Source: Pisolithus tinctorius (lineage: Eukaryota > Basidiomycota > Agaricomycetes > Boletales > Pisolithaceae). Taken from it: a stretch of 64,000 nt of DNA. Positions 26,584 through 36,953 of the stretch are shown here, one piece after another. The stretch lies in the NCBI GenBank assembly GCA_024663395.1, contig JANFAH010000002.1:6483382-6547381 (forward strand), in the 5' to 3' direction. Within the stretch, counting starts at the first letter, position 1. Each line of letters opens with the position of its first letter. A program made the translations under genes and the position numbers. Below the pieces are notes generated by a model. It worked only from the letters and a program-made list of their open reading frames with translations, did not search any database and was not told the origin of the DNA.

Positions 26584-28006
26584 TGTCCCAATTGTAGAAC
26601 TCAACCCGCGTACCAGAATCCCCCTCTGGCCAAATCATCACAACCTCGAAACCACCACGCCAACACCAGCACTCAACCTCGTCCACGCTGCCACACTTGT
26701 CTTCCCGATCATCGCGCTCGTCCTCGTCAACCCTCATACTCGCCCCAAGTTCATCCTCGTTGCGCGGGTCCTCGTGCTAATCATCGTACTGGCCCGCACA
26801 GGACCTATACCCGCCACAACTACTGTCATACACCAAGTTGCTATCACCAGAGATTCAGCAATAGACGCCCAAACTCAAATAACCATTGGTGTCACACCCA
26901 ATCTCGCTACAGGAGCTACAACCCTTCTCACCATTGGAAAAAGCAAGCTCATCGGTCGTATACTCCCCCCTTGATATCCCGACTCTCGAGACCGTGGGAC
27001 TTAAGCCCTGACTCTGCAGAGAGACTCCACCGCACACTCCTCGACATCGTTAGCGACCTCCAGAGTCTAGCTATCAACCCCTTACCTGACGTGAGACAAC
27101 ACTGTGCGGATAACATGTCAGACAGTTGATGGAGATAATTCAATTGAGCAGGCTAACCCTGATTTCTTCATCATCTGGGGCGACCCTAGATCAGGGAACC
27201 CAGAGGATCGCGTCCTGGCCCATCGTGAGCAAGTTTGCTCCTACTTCCAATACGATAAAGCCTTGTGTCGTAAAACAGGAGACCCCCTCAACGTACCGGC
27301 TGGATACCTCCAGTTTAGAGAGGCCTACAACCGCAATGCTACCACGTGGTCACACTTTGCATACTACGAGCCGGGAGATAACGCTCATATAGTCATCACG
27401 GGCCCAGCTCCAACTAAGAAGGAGGTTTTGGGAACGGACGCGGACCTGCGTAGTAAGGAAGAGAGGGAGGGAGGACAAGTACTTAACGGTGCCGAGATGG
27501 AGACGCTCAATAGTATGCTCTGGGATGCGGCAGAGCGGCTCAAGCGACAACGCGAGCGATTCCAACGAGGGTACCAGGATTGCCGTGGTCGCAGAGAGGA
27601 CGATCGTCACACTAGGGGGCCCCTGGGCAACCGCCCTAGTTCCTCAACGTTCGAGGATCGTCGTGCTGAGAAGTCCAACTCGAGTAAGCGACAGGAGACC
27701 ACTAGGGCAAATAGATTCCGAGGAGGCCACCAGACATGCACCCGCTCGCGCTTGCCTACTCCCATCGCTAGTTCCTCTACCACCACCTTGGATGCGATCC
27801 CACCCTTCGGCGAACTCACTGATCCCACTGGGTATCTGGCTCATGACCCCTCTAATGTCACGGTCGACTTGGTAGGCGTTGACGTTGCCATTGATGGTCT
27901 TGAGGAGGGATATGAGGAAGGGTACGATGGCGTGGCTGATGCCGAAGGCGAGGATGACACGATGGAGCAGGGCGACGATGCGGAAAACGCCGGTGGTGCT
28001 GCTTAG
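26584..28006 (+). CDS. Extra 3' ORF of the Ty3-type element (unknown product)
   Basis: After the chromodomain and the TGA at 26581 the gag-pol frame stays open to 27127, encoding a His/Arg/Pro-rich segment and then an ordered-looking 'WDLSPDSAERLHRTLLDIV'. A second frame, open from 27104 to 28006 (300 codons), continues with 'DGDNSIEQANPDFFIIWGD', a Glu/Arg-rich helix and an acidic C-terminus. The two parts may once have been one protein, with a small indel near 27127. No domain is recognised. It is unusual for a Ty3-type element to carry so much coding sequence between integrase and 3' LTR. It is not obviously an envelope gene: no signal peptide or clear membrane anchor is seen in these frames. 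Confidence 0.55.
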
Positions 28007-28045
28007 TAAGCACGCACTTCACGAAGGAAGGGTACTTTGTACCCT

Positions 28046-28056
28046 GGAGGGGGGAA
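28046..28056 (+). promoter_or_regulatory. Polypurine tract
   Basis: GGAGGGGGGAA directly abuts the 3' LTR. This is the expected plus-strand DNA priming site for reverse transcription. Confidence 0.8.
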
Positions 28057-28343
28057 TGTAAGGGTTTGGTCCAACGCTGTCGACTGTATGGTTAGATGTT
28101 GGTTTCTTTGTGACAGATCAGTGACTTTTCTCATTTATTCTCTGATCCTACTTAGCCCATACAGATACTCTGACATACCTCGTGCCTTAAGTCTCTACCC
28201 TATAAAATAGGCCATGTATTGTACTGTACAGGGACTTCTTTTCTACCTCGAAATAAGACACTATTGTCTGGAAACCCGAGTAGATGAAGAATCCTTCTTG
28301 TTGTGCCACCGTTAAAAGTTCTACACTTCTTATCGGCATTACA
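28057..28343 (+). repeat. 3' LTR of Ty3-type element
   Basis: A 287-bp copy of 18591-28343's left LTR. By eye it differs at about ten sites, all transitions, several of them at CpG positions (for example TTCGG/TTTGG and CCGAC/CCAAC near the left end). Confidence 0.93.
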
Positions 28344-28348
28344 GTATC
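28344..28348. other. Target-site duplication GTATC (right)
   Basis: Exact match to 18586-18590. Confidence 0.9.
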
Positions 28349-29467
28349 ACAATATGAGGTTGTGGGGGACTGACTCTGCTTGAAACTTGGTCATGTTCGT
28401 TTTGAGTGTGTCAACTTCGCTTGGTCAATGCGTTTGAGCACGATTTTCTCAGCCAATTAGAGGAGGTACTTAGGCCTGAGCCCGACAGGGACTGGCTCCT
28501 CACAACTATTCTGGAGTGGAAATCCCGTACTGAGAGTTAGGGTTATCACCTGGAGACATCTCATCGTTCCCAACTACCTCGTGTTCACCTACCCACCAAT
28601 CGCGCTTGCACACTTCGAAAAAGTACACAGAATCAGGCTAACATCGATCTTCTAGGTTTCTTGATCAATTTGCGGAGTACTGTGGCCCAATGTTGTCCAC
28701 CTACCATTGATATCGAGTCGCTAATAATTTACGTGGCTTTCATTGCGAGAGACCTGGACTCGCTCTCGCATCTTGCTATTGTTACACATTATCCAGGTAT
28801 CAGACAACTATCAGCAAGAAACAAGGTCCCAAGCAAGGATATGAATAGAATCTAGCAAGAACCAGTAACCTACGGTGTTGTATAAATGAATCGGTGGTCG
28901 TGTGTCATGCACATGAGCTGCCGGCAAGTGCATCAGCACTATAAAGGGTTTTTCCATACCGCGACTTGGCTGTGACCCGAAAGTTTCATCTTCGAAGAGA
29001 TCAATCAGATCGTTATATGTCCCCATTTCACCTTGTCACCTTGTTTACAAGGTCACTGCACCCCGAAATTTGAGACGCTTTTTTCGACATCTGCATATCT
29101 GCCTGTCAATTGACTCCGCATGGCAAAACCCACCAGTCGAGACTGTGCTGCGGCGTGGTAAACAAGGTGCCTGCCGGCGGCGCTGGCCATGTTCTAGTGA
29201 ACTACACCCACCGTAAATTGAGATTATCCTAATACTTAAACTACACAACATCTGTACAAGAGAAAAGTTTTTTTTTGACCAAAATACTTTTCTGTCAGTT
29301 TAATTTTGAATGCCGAGGGGGTACATTTTGTGGATTATTTCCAACACGGTTCTAACTTACAGTACATTCGTCTATCGATACATCATGGATATTCAGATCG
29401 AGTTCGAAACTGCCCAAAGCACGATCGACTTGTTCAGTAACAGCTCACTCCCCAACTGTAGTTCAAT
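28349..29467. other. No recognisable gene; one short palindrome
   Basis: Short frames only. At about 29036-29055 an 'accttg..caaggt' palindrome is followed by 'c.ctgcacccc(g)aa(a)ttgaga'. A closely similar palindrome and tail occur at about 30910-30950. A poly-T/T-rich stretch is present near 29265. Confidence 0.4.
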
Positions 29468-29952
29468 TCAGTTTGCGGGGTTTACTTTTCGCCCGTGCCC
29501 CATGTGGATTTCACGGATGTGACGAAGGAAATTGTGCCTTTGAACTCGACAACCACAATTTTGCCAGCAACAAGTGATCTCGACGTCACGCGCCATGTTC
29601 CTGATGCCGTGGAAAGCGCTGAAATGTTCGGGCACTGTACCGCATGCGATGAACTGCAAACACTCATTTCCGTCGTCTTGACGGTAGAGGCAGAGCTGGA
29701 ATGGACAATTATTATACTGGTTCTTTCAAGGACGTCAAAAGTCTCCCGATATAAATATACACGGCTCTGAAGATACGTACAGTTAGGCTGTTTGTCATTT
29801 GCGGCGGTTCGATGGTATCCGAGAGTGCAGCATGGGAGGCACTGTATCTCTATGTTAGTTGGAGGCCAGAGGAAGTGCTTGATCAGGTTGACGACACACC
29901 TATTTGTGGGATCAGCGCTATGTTCGAGAGGTCCATGATCTTGGGAGGACAT
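29468..29952 (-). pseudogene. C2H2 zinc-finger protein, second copy, frameshifted
   Basis: Same three-exon layout as 14451-14921: exons 29952-29900 (53 bases), 29849-29781 (69) and 29716-29468 (249). Exon 2 is one base shorter than in the other copy, which puts exon 3 out of phase with exon 1. Exon 3 alone is intact and encodes NCPFQLCLYR...ACGTVPEHF and a second finger CCWQNC...HIREIH, then MGHGRKVNPAN. Either the gene is dead, or translation uses another start. It is diverged from copy 1 but conserved at the Cys and His positions. Confidence 0.6.
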
Positions 29953-30761
29953 GTCCAGTGGGCTGGCAGGAAGACAGGACGGTAGAATTTGATGTCCAGG
30001 AATTAGCCATTTTATGTTCTCTTATAGCTTAAATTGCGCCAGGCAAGGTGTAAAGAATCCATTGGATGTCGGGAGATCGGTAGTCGGCGCGCTGAGGGCT
30101 GAACAACATTTCCGATCCAAGCCATGCTATCACTAGCATCACCAGAGAATGAGTGTGCACGGAAATACATAAGCTCCATAAACACATCTGTTGTGAGAGT
30201 GCAAAACCCCTCCAGCTTCGTCTGCGGGGTGTCTTGGTGAGCGGGCGAGCGTCATCTCTGTATATTCTGGTTAGCAAGCGGGTCCTGCCAATGGTAATGC
30301 TGGCACACATGATTGGAAGGATTCATTGTCATTGGGAACAAACGTCCGGGGTATTTGAAACAGTGTGAACGGTTATAGCGCGATGATGGATGTAATTGGA
30401 CCCGCGGTTGCTGCTGATAACGCGGTGATGTGCGGGAGTCGCCCAGCCAGATGACCAGGGCGTTATGGCGTAAAACCTGCACATTTTTTTTCGTGGCCGC
30501 ACTGTGTGACAGTGTCGCAAATTTCTTGGACACGCCGTGATAAGAAAGTCTGGTGCACAGATAAGAACTCCAAGGACGTTGAATCCACCACAGATCGGAC
30601 CCATCCAATGGCAGACACCTGTCAGCACCCTTGGCACAGGTCCCAAATCCTCCAGGACCCATTCCTCTGAGACACGTGTTCATCCGAATCAGAAAGGATT
30701 TGTCGAGCCCTTGGTTTGTTTAGAGGCGACTACGTTCGACTCCCCTTCTGATCTTTACGCG
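29953..30761. other. No recognisable gene
   Basis: Frames at 30252-30683 minus and 30029-30310 minus have no known domain. Nothing else is seen. Confidence 0.35.
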
Positions 30762-30900
30762 TCGTCGCCAAGAATGTGAACGCAAAACACCGTGTGTACC
30801 AGTAGACCTTTCAGCAGGCGATCGTGCAGGTTCTCGATATATAACAGCCCTGACACCGAACGGGGTCATTTTCCACTTGCCGATCCGGTCGCGTGCGAAG
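30762..30900 (-). repeat. Dispersed repeat R2, copy 3
   Basis: The best-preserved piece of this family. The minus strand reads 'IENLHDRLLKGLLVHTVFC' and 'VHILGDD', matching copies at 1545-1800 and 16745-16985. It is truncated at the side facing the Helitron's 3' flank. Confidence 0.5.
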
Positions 30901-31037
30901 AATACATATCACCTTGCTTGCAAGGTCTCTGTCACCCCCAATATTCGACACCCCTGTCTCACCTGGACAATAGATACAAACAAATCATATCATCGTAATC
31001 ATTTGTAAACAAAGCATCAGCCTCTGCTATCATTGTG
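30901..31037. other. Helitron 3' flank with palindrome
   Basis: 'accttgcttgcaaggt' (about 30911-30926) is a short hairpin-forming palindrome followed by 'ctctgtcacccccaatattcgaca'. A near copy lies at about 29036-29075. It may mark an element end, but I see no clear CTRR terminus. Confidence 0.3.
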
Positions 31038-33674
31038 TCATCTCATCCCTGCAGTGTGTCCCTGCTGTGTCCCTATCTCTTTTTCCCACTGTTTCTTTGT
31101 TTCTGTGTTCAGCACCTCCAGTCTATCATCTTCTGCAATGAGCTCTGCACTATGGGAAGCTTGAAACAGCTTCTCATCGAAGTCACGTAGAAGACATATC
31201 ATGGATCGACCAGAGCTTCATGAGAGTGTGACATAGAGGTTAAAAAGGTTCAGTCCTCCAGTTGGTGGTGTTGCAATGTCGACCACCACATGTGGTATTG
31301 TTTGCCCTTGTGAGCAGTAGTCTGTGAAAGCATATGCTCCTGTCATTGGAAACTGACACTGCTTCACAGTTTTGGTGACAACTTTGCCATCTTTTTGCTC
31401 ACATTTCATCCGGAAGGTCTGTGTCCTGGGTTTGACCGGTATGACACAATTGTCCAAACCAGCTAGTTGTGTGGCCCATGTCCGATCCAACTTCACCAGC
31501 ATATACAATGGTAAGTGGTGAAGCTCTGTGTGTTCCATGTCCTCATTGGGATGCAGTATGATTCCAACCACAGTCCCCCATGCTCCATTGGTAATGTCAA
31601 GATCAGTCTCGACATTTTGTGTTACCATCACCTTTGTCCTGACTGCAAGGTCGATTGATTCTGGTAGATCTTGATTGAGACGCCATTTTCCCCCTTCACT
31701 GCCCCTTGTACCCTGTGCAGCCAGTCCATATCATTCCCAGAGGGTAAGTGGTTCCCCCTTGATTGTGTCCTCTGCCTTGCAGGTGACAATTTTTTTCCCT
31801 GCATCACTTGAAAATTTGTGCAGGGCTTCCTCATTCCACAGATGCTGAACAGCATGCCATGGCGTGACAAGAGATGCGCTATTCCATGGTGAGCTCTGGA
31901 AGTCAGTTAGGGGACATTTTTCATTGGTGATGATTAGTGTCCGCAGCATTTTGATATGCTCTTCTTGAACCTGACCATAGCGCAGATGTTCAAGGAAATC
32001 ATGCCACACTGGATCCGTGACATGCATCTGCTCTTTCAATATCACCACCATCATAAACTCCATATATATGGCCCTCCTGAGCTGCGACTTGGCACTGTCT
32101 CTTTCTGGATTACTTGGGAAGTAAAGGGCTTTGGTGGGCGATGTTGCAATGGGGGGAAACTGATGGAAATCACCACAGAGGATGACGTTGATTCCACCAA
32201 AGGATTCATCCTTTGCTGGCTGCCCTTCAACCATCTTGGCAGTGCTGATGTTATGCAACAAGATAGCTAGAAACTTCTTTGCAAGCATTGATAACTCATC
32301 AATGATGAGGTATGAAATATGTTGCCAGAACTGTTGGAGTTTTGCCTTTGACTCATCGCTGAGTGTCATATCCTTTCCTGCTGACACCATCGCGATCGTA
32401 TGCGTTGTCTTCCCATTGACAATGGATGCTGCTTTGAGCAGTATATGAACTACCCCTCTGTGAGCAAAGTACTCCATGATTGTCTGGATAACTTTTGATT
32501 TTCCTGTCCCCCCTTCACCAAGGATGAGCATTCTCAATGGTGGCACATCATATCCAGACAAGGTCCTATCCAAATGACGTGTTATGATATTGTAGGCTCG
32601 GTACTGGTCTGCCTTGAGCATCGACAGGTCAATTGGTGGAAGCGACACCTCAGCAGCAATGCTGTCTTCAGGGTCATGGTAAGTGACACCAGCTAAGCCA
32701 GTGCCATCATTGCAGGTGACTGAAGCTGTATTACAGTCGTCACTGTGATCCTGCACAGTAGTGACTGAGAAGACCGAATTCTGTCTTTGTACATCCTGCT
32801 CCATCTGCTGCTTCCATGCCAGTAGTTTCTCGATATCAGGTGCCATTCCCCTCCATGTAGAGTCATCAGTTCCAATTCTAAGATCGGTGAGACAGGCACC
32901 CCATTTGCTATTGAAAATGCCCCCTGCCCGAGCCACTTCAACTGCTAGATGTGTGTGTAACTCCTCCCACCAGGGTTTTTGTGATGTGACCAAGACAGCA
33001 AGGCCCTCCTCTGTAAATTTTTTGTCACTACTGGGACAGGAGACATCTTCGTTGAGCTCAAGTTCTTCTGACGTTAAGCCCCTCAACTTGGAAACTTGCA
33101 TCGTTGTGAGCTTCAGCCCCTCACACTGCGCTGCAGCCTCGCATTTATGAAAGTACTGGATATTTGAAATGATACAGTGATCTCTTGGCGATGCTGTTGA
33201 GCAGAACGCATTGAAGGCTTCTTCCCATGTCTCACTGGGATCTTTCAGATCAATTTGGAGGTTTCTCCATGGCTTTAGTAGCATGAGCATGGATGCATAA
33301 TAGAATGACTGCTGATCTTCATCATCACATGATGGGAAATATTGTCCAATGAAGTTAGGGAGGGTATTGTGATGCGGGCTCCGCATGATATGATATTTGC
33401 TCTTGTATTTTGGATGAGATTCAAGATATCGGACATGTTCGTGAAGTGGCCTTCCCCAATGCCATTTTGGACCTCATATTAAATCAGTCTGATCATCTGT
33501 CACTGATGCAGCAACTTTCTCCCATTGGTGTGAACCCTTATTGATGTCTGCCTTGTATGTGTTGACAAAAAAGTCCATGATATTTGACATCGACAGTGCT
33601 TCTCCACGGAGGGTGTAGTCAACAACTTGTGACTTCACAAACAACCTCCCATTGCCATTTACATCCAGGGTCAA
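31038..33674 (-). pseudogene. Helitron PIF1-family helicase domain
   Basis: One minus frame runs from about 33674 to the TGA at 31038. It includes Walker A 'GEGGTGKSKVIQTI', Walker B 'YLIIDELSML', 'VILCGDFHQFPPI', and the C-terminal 'YAFTDYCSQGQTIPHVVV' and 'LFNLYVTLS' motifs. TGA codons interrupt at 33474-33476, 31731-31733 and 31218-31220. In each case the surrounding residues fit an original Arg (CGA). The tail after the last TGA ('LLRDFDEKLF') is well preserved, showing the stop is recent relative to the domain. Confidence 0.88.
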
Positions 33675-33872
33675 CGTTTCACCACCTGTCTGCTTTCACC
33701 TTCAGTCAAACTTTATGATGCCTTGACGCTTTTACTCACCTCATCCCCATTGTCAACCATGCCAGTAGCTTGTTTCTCTGATGCTTCTGCATCTTCCCTC
33801 ACTTCAATCTTGTTGCTAATCATGTTCCACAAACTGTAAGGTGGTTGTAATTCTCTTATCAAAACAATCTTC

Positions 33873-35879
33873 TCACCTTGATCCAGTGCAACGCTCCTCA
33901 AAACTACTTGAGAATTGATGTTGACAAAGCTCTGGAAATGCTTCCAACATCGCAGTCACAAATGATTTCCAGTAAATGGGTGCATAATGATGCGAACAGT
34001 ATGAGTCCTTCCACCCCATGAGATAAGAGACCACCATCAGGGCTGACAGTTCTTGCTCGTGATTTATTGCATGCACCAGACGAAATAGTAGCTTTCATTG
34101 TTGATCATGGATTCCATCGATATATGTGGTCTGTTTGGAATGGTAAGAGAAGCCTTTTGTCATGATTGCTGACAGATTGTAGCTTCGCCCTTGTTTCTTG
34201 GTTGAATAAGCCGTAATGTAGAAGGAGATATTGGTCGTCTCCTTTGAATTGGTAAGTAGTTTTATGTCATTATTACAACGAGCATTGACAGTGATTCCAG
34301 GTACCCAGGCATTCATAAATTCATATAGCCATTTCATCCCCCAATGCCCATCCTCATTGACAAAGTCATCGTCAGCTGTTTTGAATGGTGCATGCTGTTT
34401 GCAGACCCATTGTCCTGTTTTGTCCATGACAAGACACTGGCACATCTCGCAAGTATGGTGCTGTTTATTATGGGCTACCTTCCGTTCAAGGTCCATGATC
34501 TCTGAGTTGTAGTTGGATGATTGGGGATTAGGAGGGCATGAATATGCAACTTCCACATCATTCGGGATTTTTTTCAGCTCCTCCACTGACCCGAAACCTG
34601 GCATATATGCACGTATGTTTGCCTTGATGAAGTGTTGTATCTGTTGATGGAAAACTTCATCATTCAGTAACTCCTCCATCTGGCCACTGACAGGCATATT
34701 CCTGAGCCACACCAACAGGTGTAGGTGGAGACTACCCCTTCCCTGGGACTTGACAAGTCCAAAATAGCCTGTGACCTCTCCAAATATCCCCATGTGGCTA
34801 TGGACACGTTGCATTGTGGCTTCAATTCCGAATAGTTTGCTAAGTATTGTTTGAATGAGAAAATGGAAGAACTTCGAGGTGGCATATGGATCAAGCGCCA
34901 TATTTTCTGCACGTTTCTCCTTTGATGGCCCTAATTTCTCCCATAGATTGTCAAGGTTGATATCCTCACCAGCAAAGACCTGTGCGATAGGATCATGTAG
35001 GTCGCAAGGGTTGATGGTGATCCATAGCAATGGTGGGTTCAGCATAATTGATGTTGACCAAATCTGACTATGGAGTTGAAAGCAAGAGTAGTCTGATCCA
35101 ACAACACACACGCCAGTGGCATACACATATTTTCACAGTAGCTGGATCAATGGATCAGAGACAGGGACATTCTTCTCTTTGGCTTCCTGCGCTTTCTGTA
35201 ACCTCTCAAGCGTGAGAGTTGACAGCAACCATGTGTCCTTATCGAACGTCTTGTGGCTCATTTGTAGACAGGCAGACAATAACACTTGACGACGTTGTGT
35301 TATTCCAAATGCAACAAAGGAGAATGTTGGATGCCTCCAAAAACGACGATCATGGTAATGTAGTGCCCACCGGATGTGTTCATTGAAATCCACAGTAACT
35401 TGTTCTCCCCCTATGCCACCTTCTCCATAGGGAAAAAGCCCAGGAAATGCTCTCGCAAAGAAATTGATATGTTTCGCTGTGCACAGCTTGTCTGCAGCAC
35501 ATGGTCGGCCAAAATTGTTGACAGGTTGCCACCCATGCCGAACGAAATAACCTCCTTCTCTACCCTCTTTCCACAGGTTTGAAAGTCCCCATGTCATCAG
35601 CTCACTTGCCATGAGCTTTGACATGTCTGTATCAATACCACCAGCAACTTGTAATGGTATAACATCTGGTCCTGCTTGACATTGTGAGGTTTTCGTTTTC
35701 ATCACTGTATGACCATCCATGTACTGACTGCCATTGTCAGATTCATTAACAACCACGTTGTCTGTAGTATTTGATGGCACTCCTGTCATGGAATTCTGAG
35801 GTTCTGACGTAGGGCAAGCTTTGGTACTACTGACCTTCATCAGCATCCTGTGGCACATAACCTGCACTTTCTTGTTCAA
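33873..35879 (-). pseudogene. Helitron Rep (HUH endonuclease) domain
   Basis: The frame from 35879 crosses TGA at 35133-35135 and 34095-34097. The Helitron-like N-terminal domain includes 'HINFFARAFPGLFPYG'. The HUH motif is 'GSLHLHLLVWL' (about 34715-34745) and the tyrosine region is 'FYITAYSTKKQGRSY' (about 34180-34230). After the second TGA the frame continues 'LVHAINHEQELSA' and 'YLMGWKDSYCSHHYAPIYW', then slips frame at about 33873-33901. Rep nicks and rejoins DNA ends during rolling-circle transposition. Confidence 0.85.
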
Positions 35880-36801
35880 TCATGCTGATGTCACCAGACT
35901 GGCGTATTATATCTATTACTTCTTCCAGTACATTGTCTTCTGGAAGCTCTGCAAGGTGAGAAGCACTGATCCCGATATCTGCGTAGTATGGATTATTCTC
36001 TTTCAACCAAAGCAAGGCATCATGCACAATGCTCCGCCTCACTTGAAAGGTTGAGTGAATCCACACCTTTGGCAATTCTCCAAGTCCAATGAAAGTCACA
36101 GTTATTAAAGATGCAAGGATTGCAGGTCATCTTGGCATAAGGTCCCCTCGTAACATTGCAGAGATCCCATCCATTGACATGTCATAAGTGCTGACATTGC
36201 TGCACATAGCATTTTGCAGACCAGATGCCTGGCAGGTGCCTCCCTGATGTTTTGGAAACAGCTTGAAGACAAAGACACGAGGGTACAGATGCGCAATCAA
36301 CAGCTGTTCTGGGAATGTGAGTACTTGGAGTTGCCATGGAATGCGCCCAATCCACAGCCCATTTGCCAGGGCATACCATGGCGGTTTATTGCTGGGCTTC
36401 CGCAATTCATCCAAGCATGCCTGACAGACAGAAGTGGTGGTATGTGGACCATCGACTTCTACTGCTTCTGGCTGAAGTAGTTGGCCATTGTAGATGTCAT
36501 GAGCAGGATGAAGGACTTTAGGAACCAGTCGATGTGAATTTGGTATGTCACTGAGTGCCATTCTATGCAAACTCTCATCCATTGCTCCACATTCCCTGGC
36601 ACAGACACCACATATGCCTGTGGCAAGAGCAGTGCTTGAAGTGGCTTCATAGAATTTGCAGTAACATGCCTTCCGTTCCATGTCTGTTGGCAGCACTAGG
36701 TATTTCGAAGGATCATTTCTGCTGTTTTCATCTCCTTGCAGCTCTTCTCCTTCCTCTCCATCATCCAGGTCCAGGCATGGGACTGTCCACCTGGGTTGCA
36801 T
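35827..36801 (-). pseudogene. Helitron protein, N-terminal region (DUF6570-like)
   Basis: The minus frame begins MQPRWTVPCLDLDDGEE and includes a CGVCARECG cluster and the signature 'PWYALANGLWIGRIPWQLQ' followed by 'LTFPEQLLIAHLYPRVFVF' (DUF6570 region of basidiomycete Helitrons). It crosses one TGA (36127-36129) into 'ASLITVTFIGLGELPKVW'. It ends in another frame than the Rep domain, so a one-base slip lies at about 35830-35880. N-terminal extension beyond 36801 is possible. Confidence 0.75.
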
Positions 36802-36953
36802 TTCATCCTCCCGCCTGCACTTCTGAAGGACACTTCGCCCAGGGATGCCGCTGCTTTTCTCCAGAGCTGCTTTACAAAGGAATTTCGACTTGGTCTTGTG
36901 GGGTGCAATTCACTACTTTTTCCAGTAGTGACCCCATGTAGTCCATTTAGTCA

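Larger units (their letters stand above)
18591..28343 (+). mobile_element. Complete Ty3-type (Gypsy) LTR retrotransposon with chromodomain
   Basis: The element is 9753 bp long, bounded by two 287-bp LTRs that begin TGTAAGGG and end TTACA, and flanked by a perfect 5-bp target duplication GTATC (18586-18590 and 28344-28348). Internally it encodes gag, protease, reverse transcriptase, RNase H and integrase in Ty3 order, all in one frame, then an extra ORF. A purine-rich tract directly precedes the 3' LTR. The coding frame is broken only by TGA codons, so the copy is not autonomous. The LTRs differ at about ten positions, all of which look like transitions. Confidence 0.95.
31038..36801 (-). mobile_element. 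Helitron (coding extent)
   Basis: A rolling-circle transposon on the minus strand encodes, in order, a DUF6570-like N-terminal region, a HUH-type Rep domain and a PIF1-family helicase. Termini were not resolved. The 5' end should lie beyond 36801, where the minisatellite begins, and the 3' hairpin below 31038. The frame is broken by six TGA codons plus two frame slips, so this copy is non-autonomous. Confidence 0.88.

Noticed and set aside
26441..26974. Envelope-like membrane protein after the integrase
   Set aside because: One alternative frame has hydrophobic runs but no usable start before 26774 and it ends early; the gag-pol frame over the same bases is longer.
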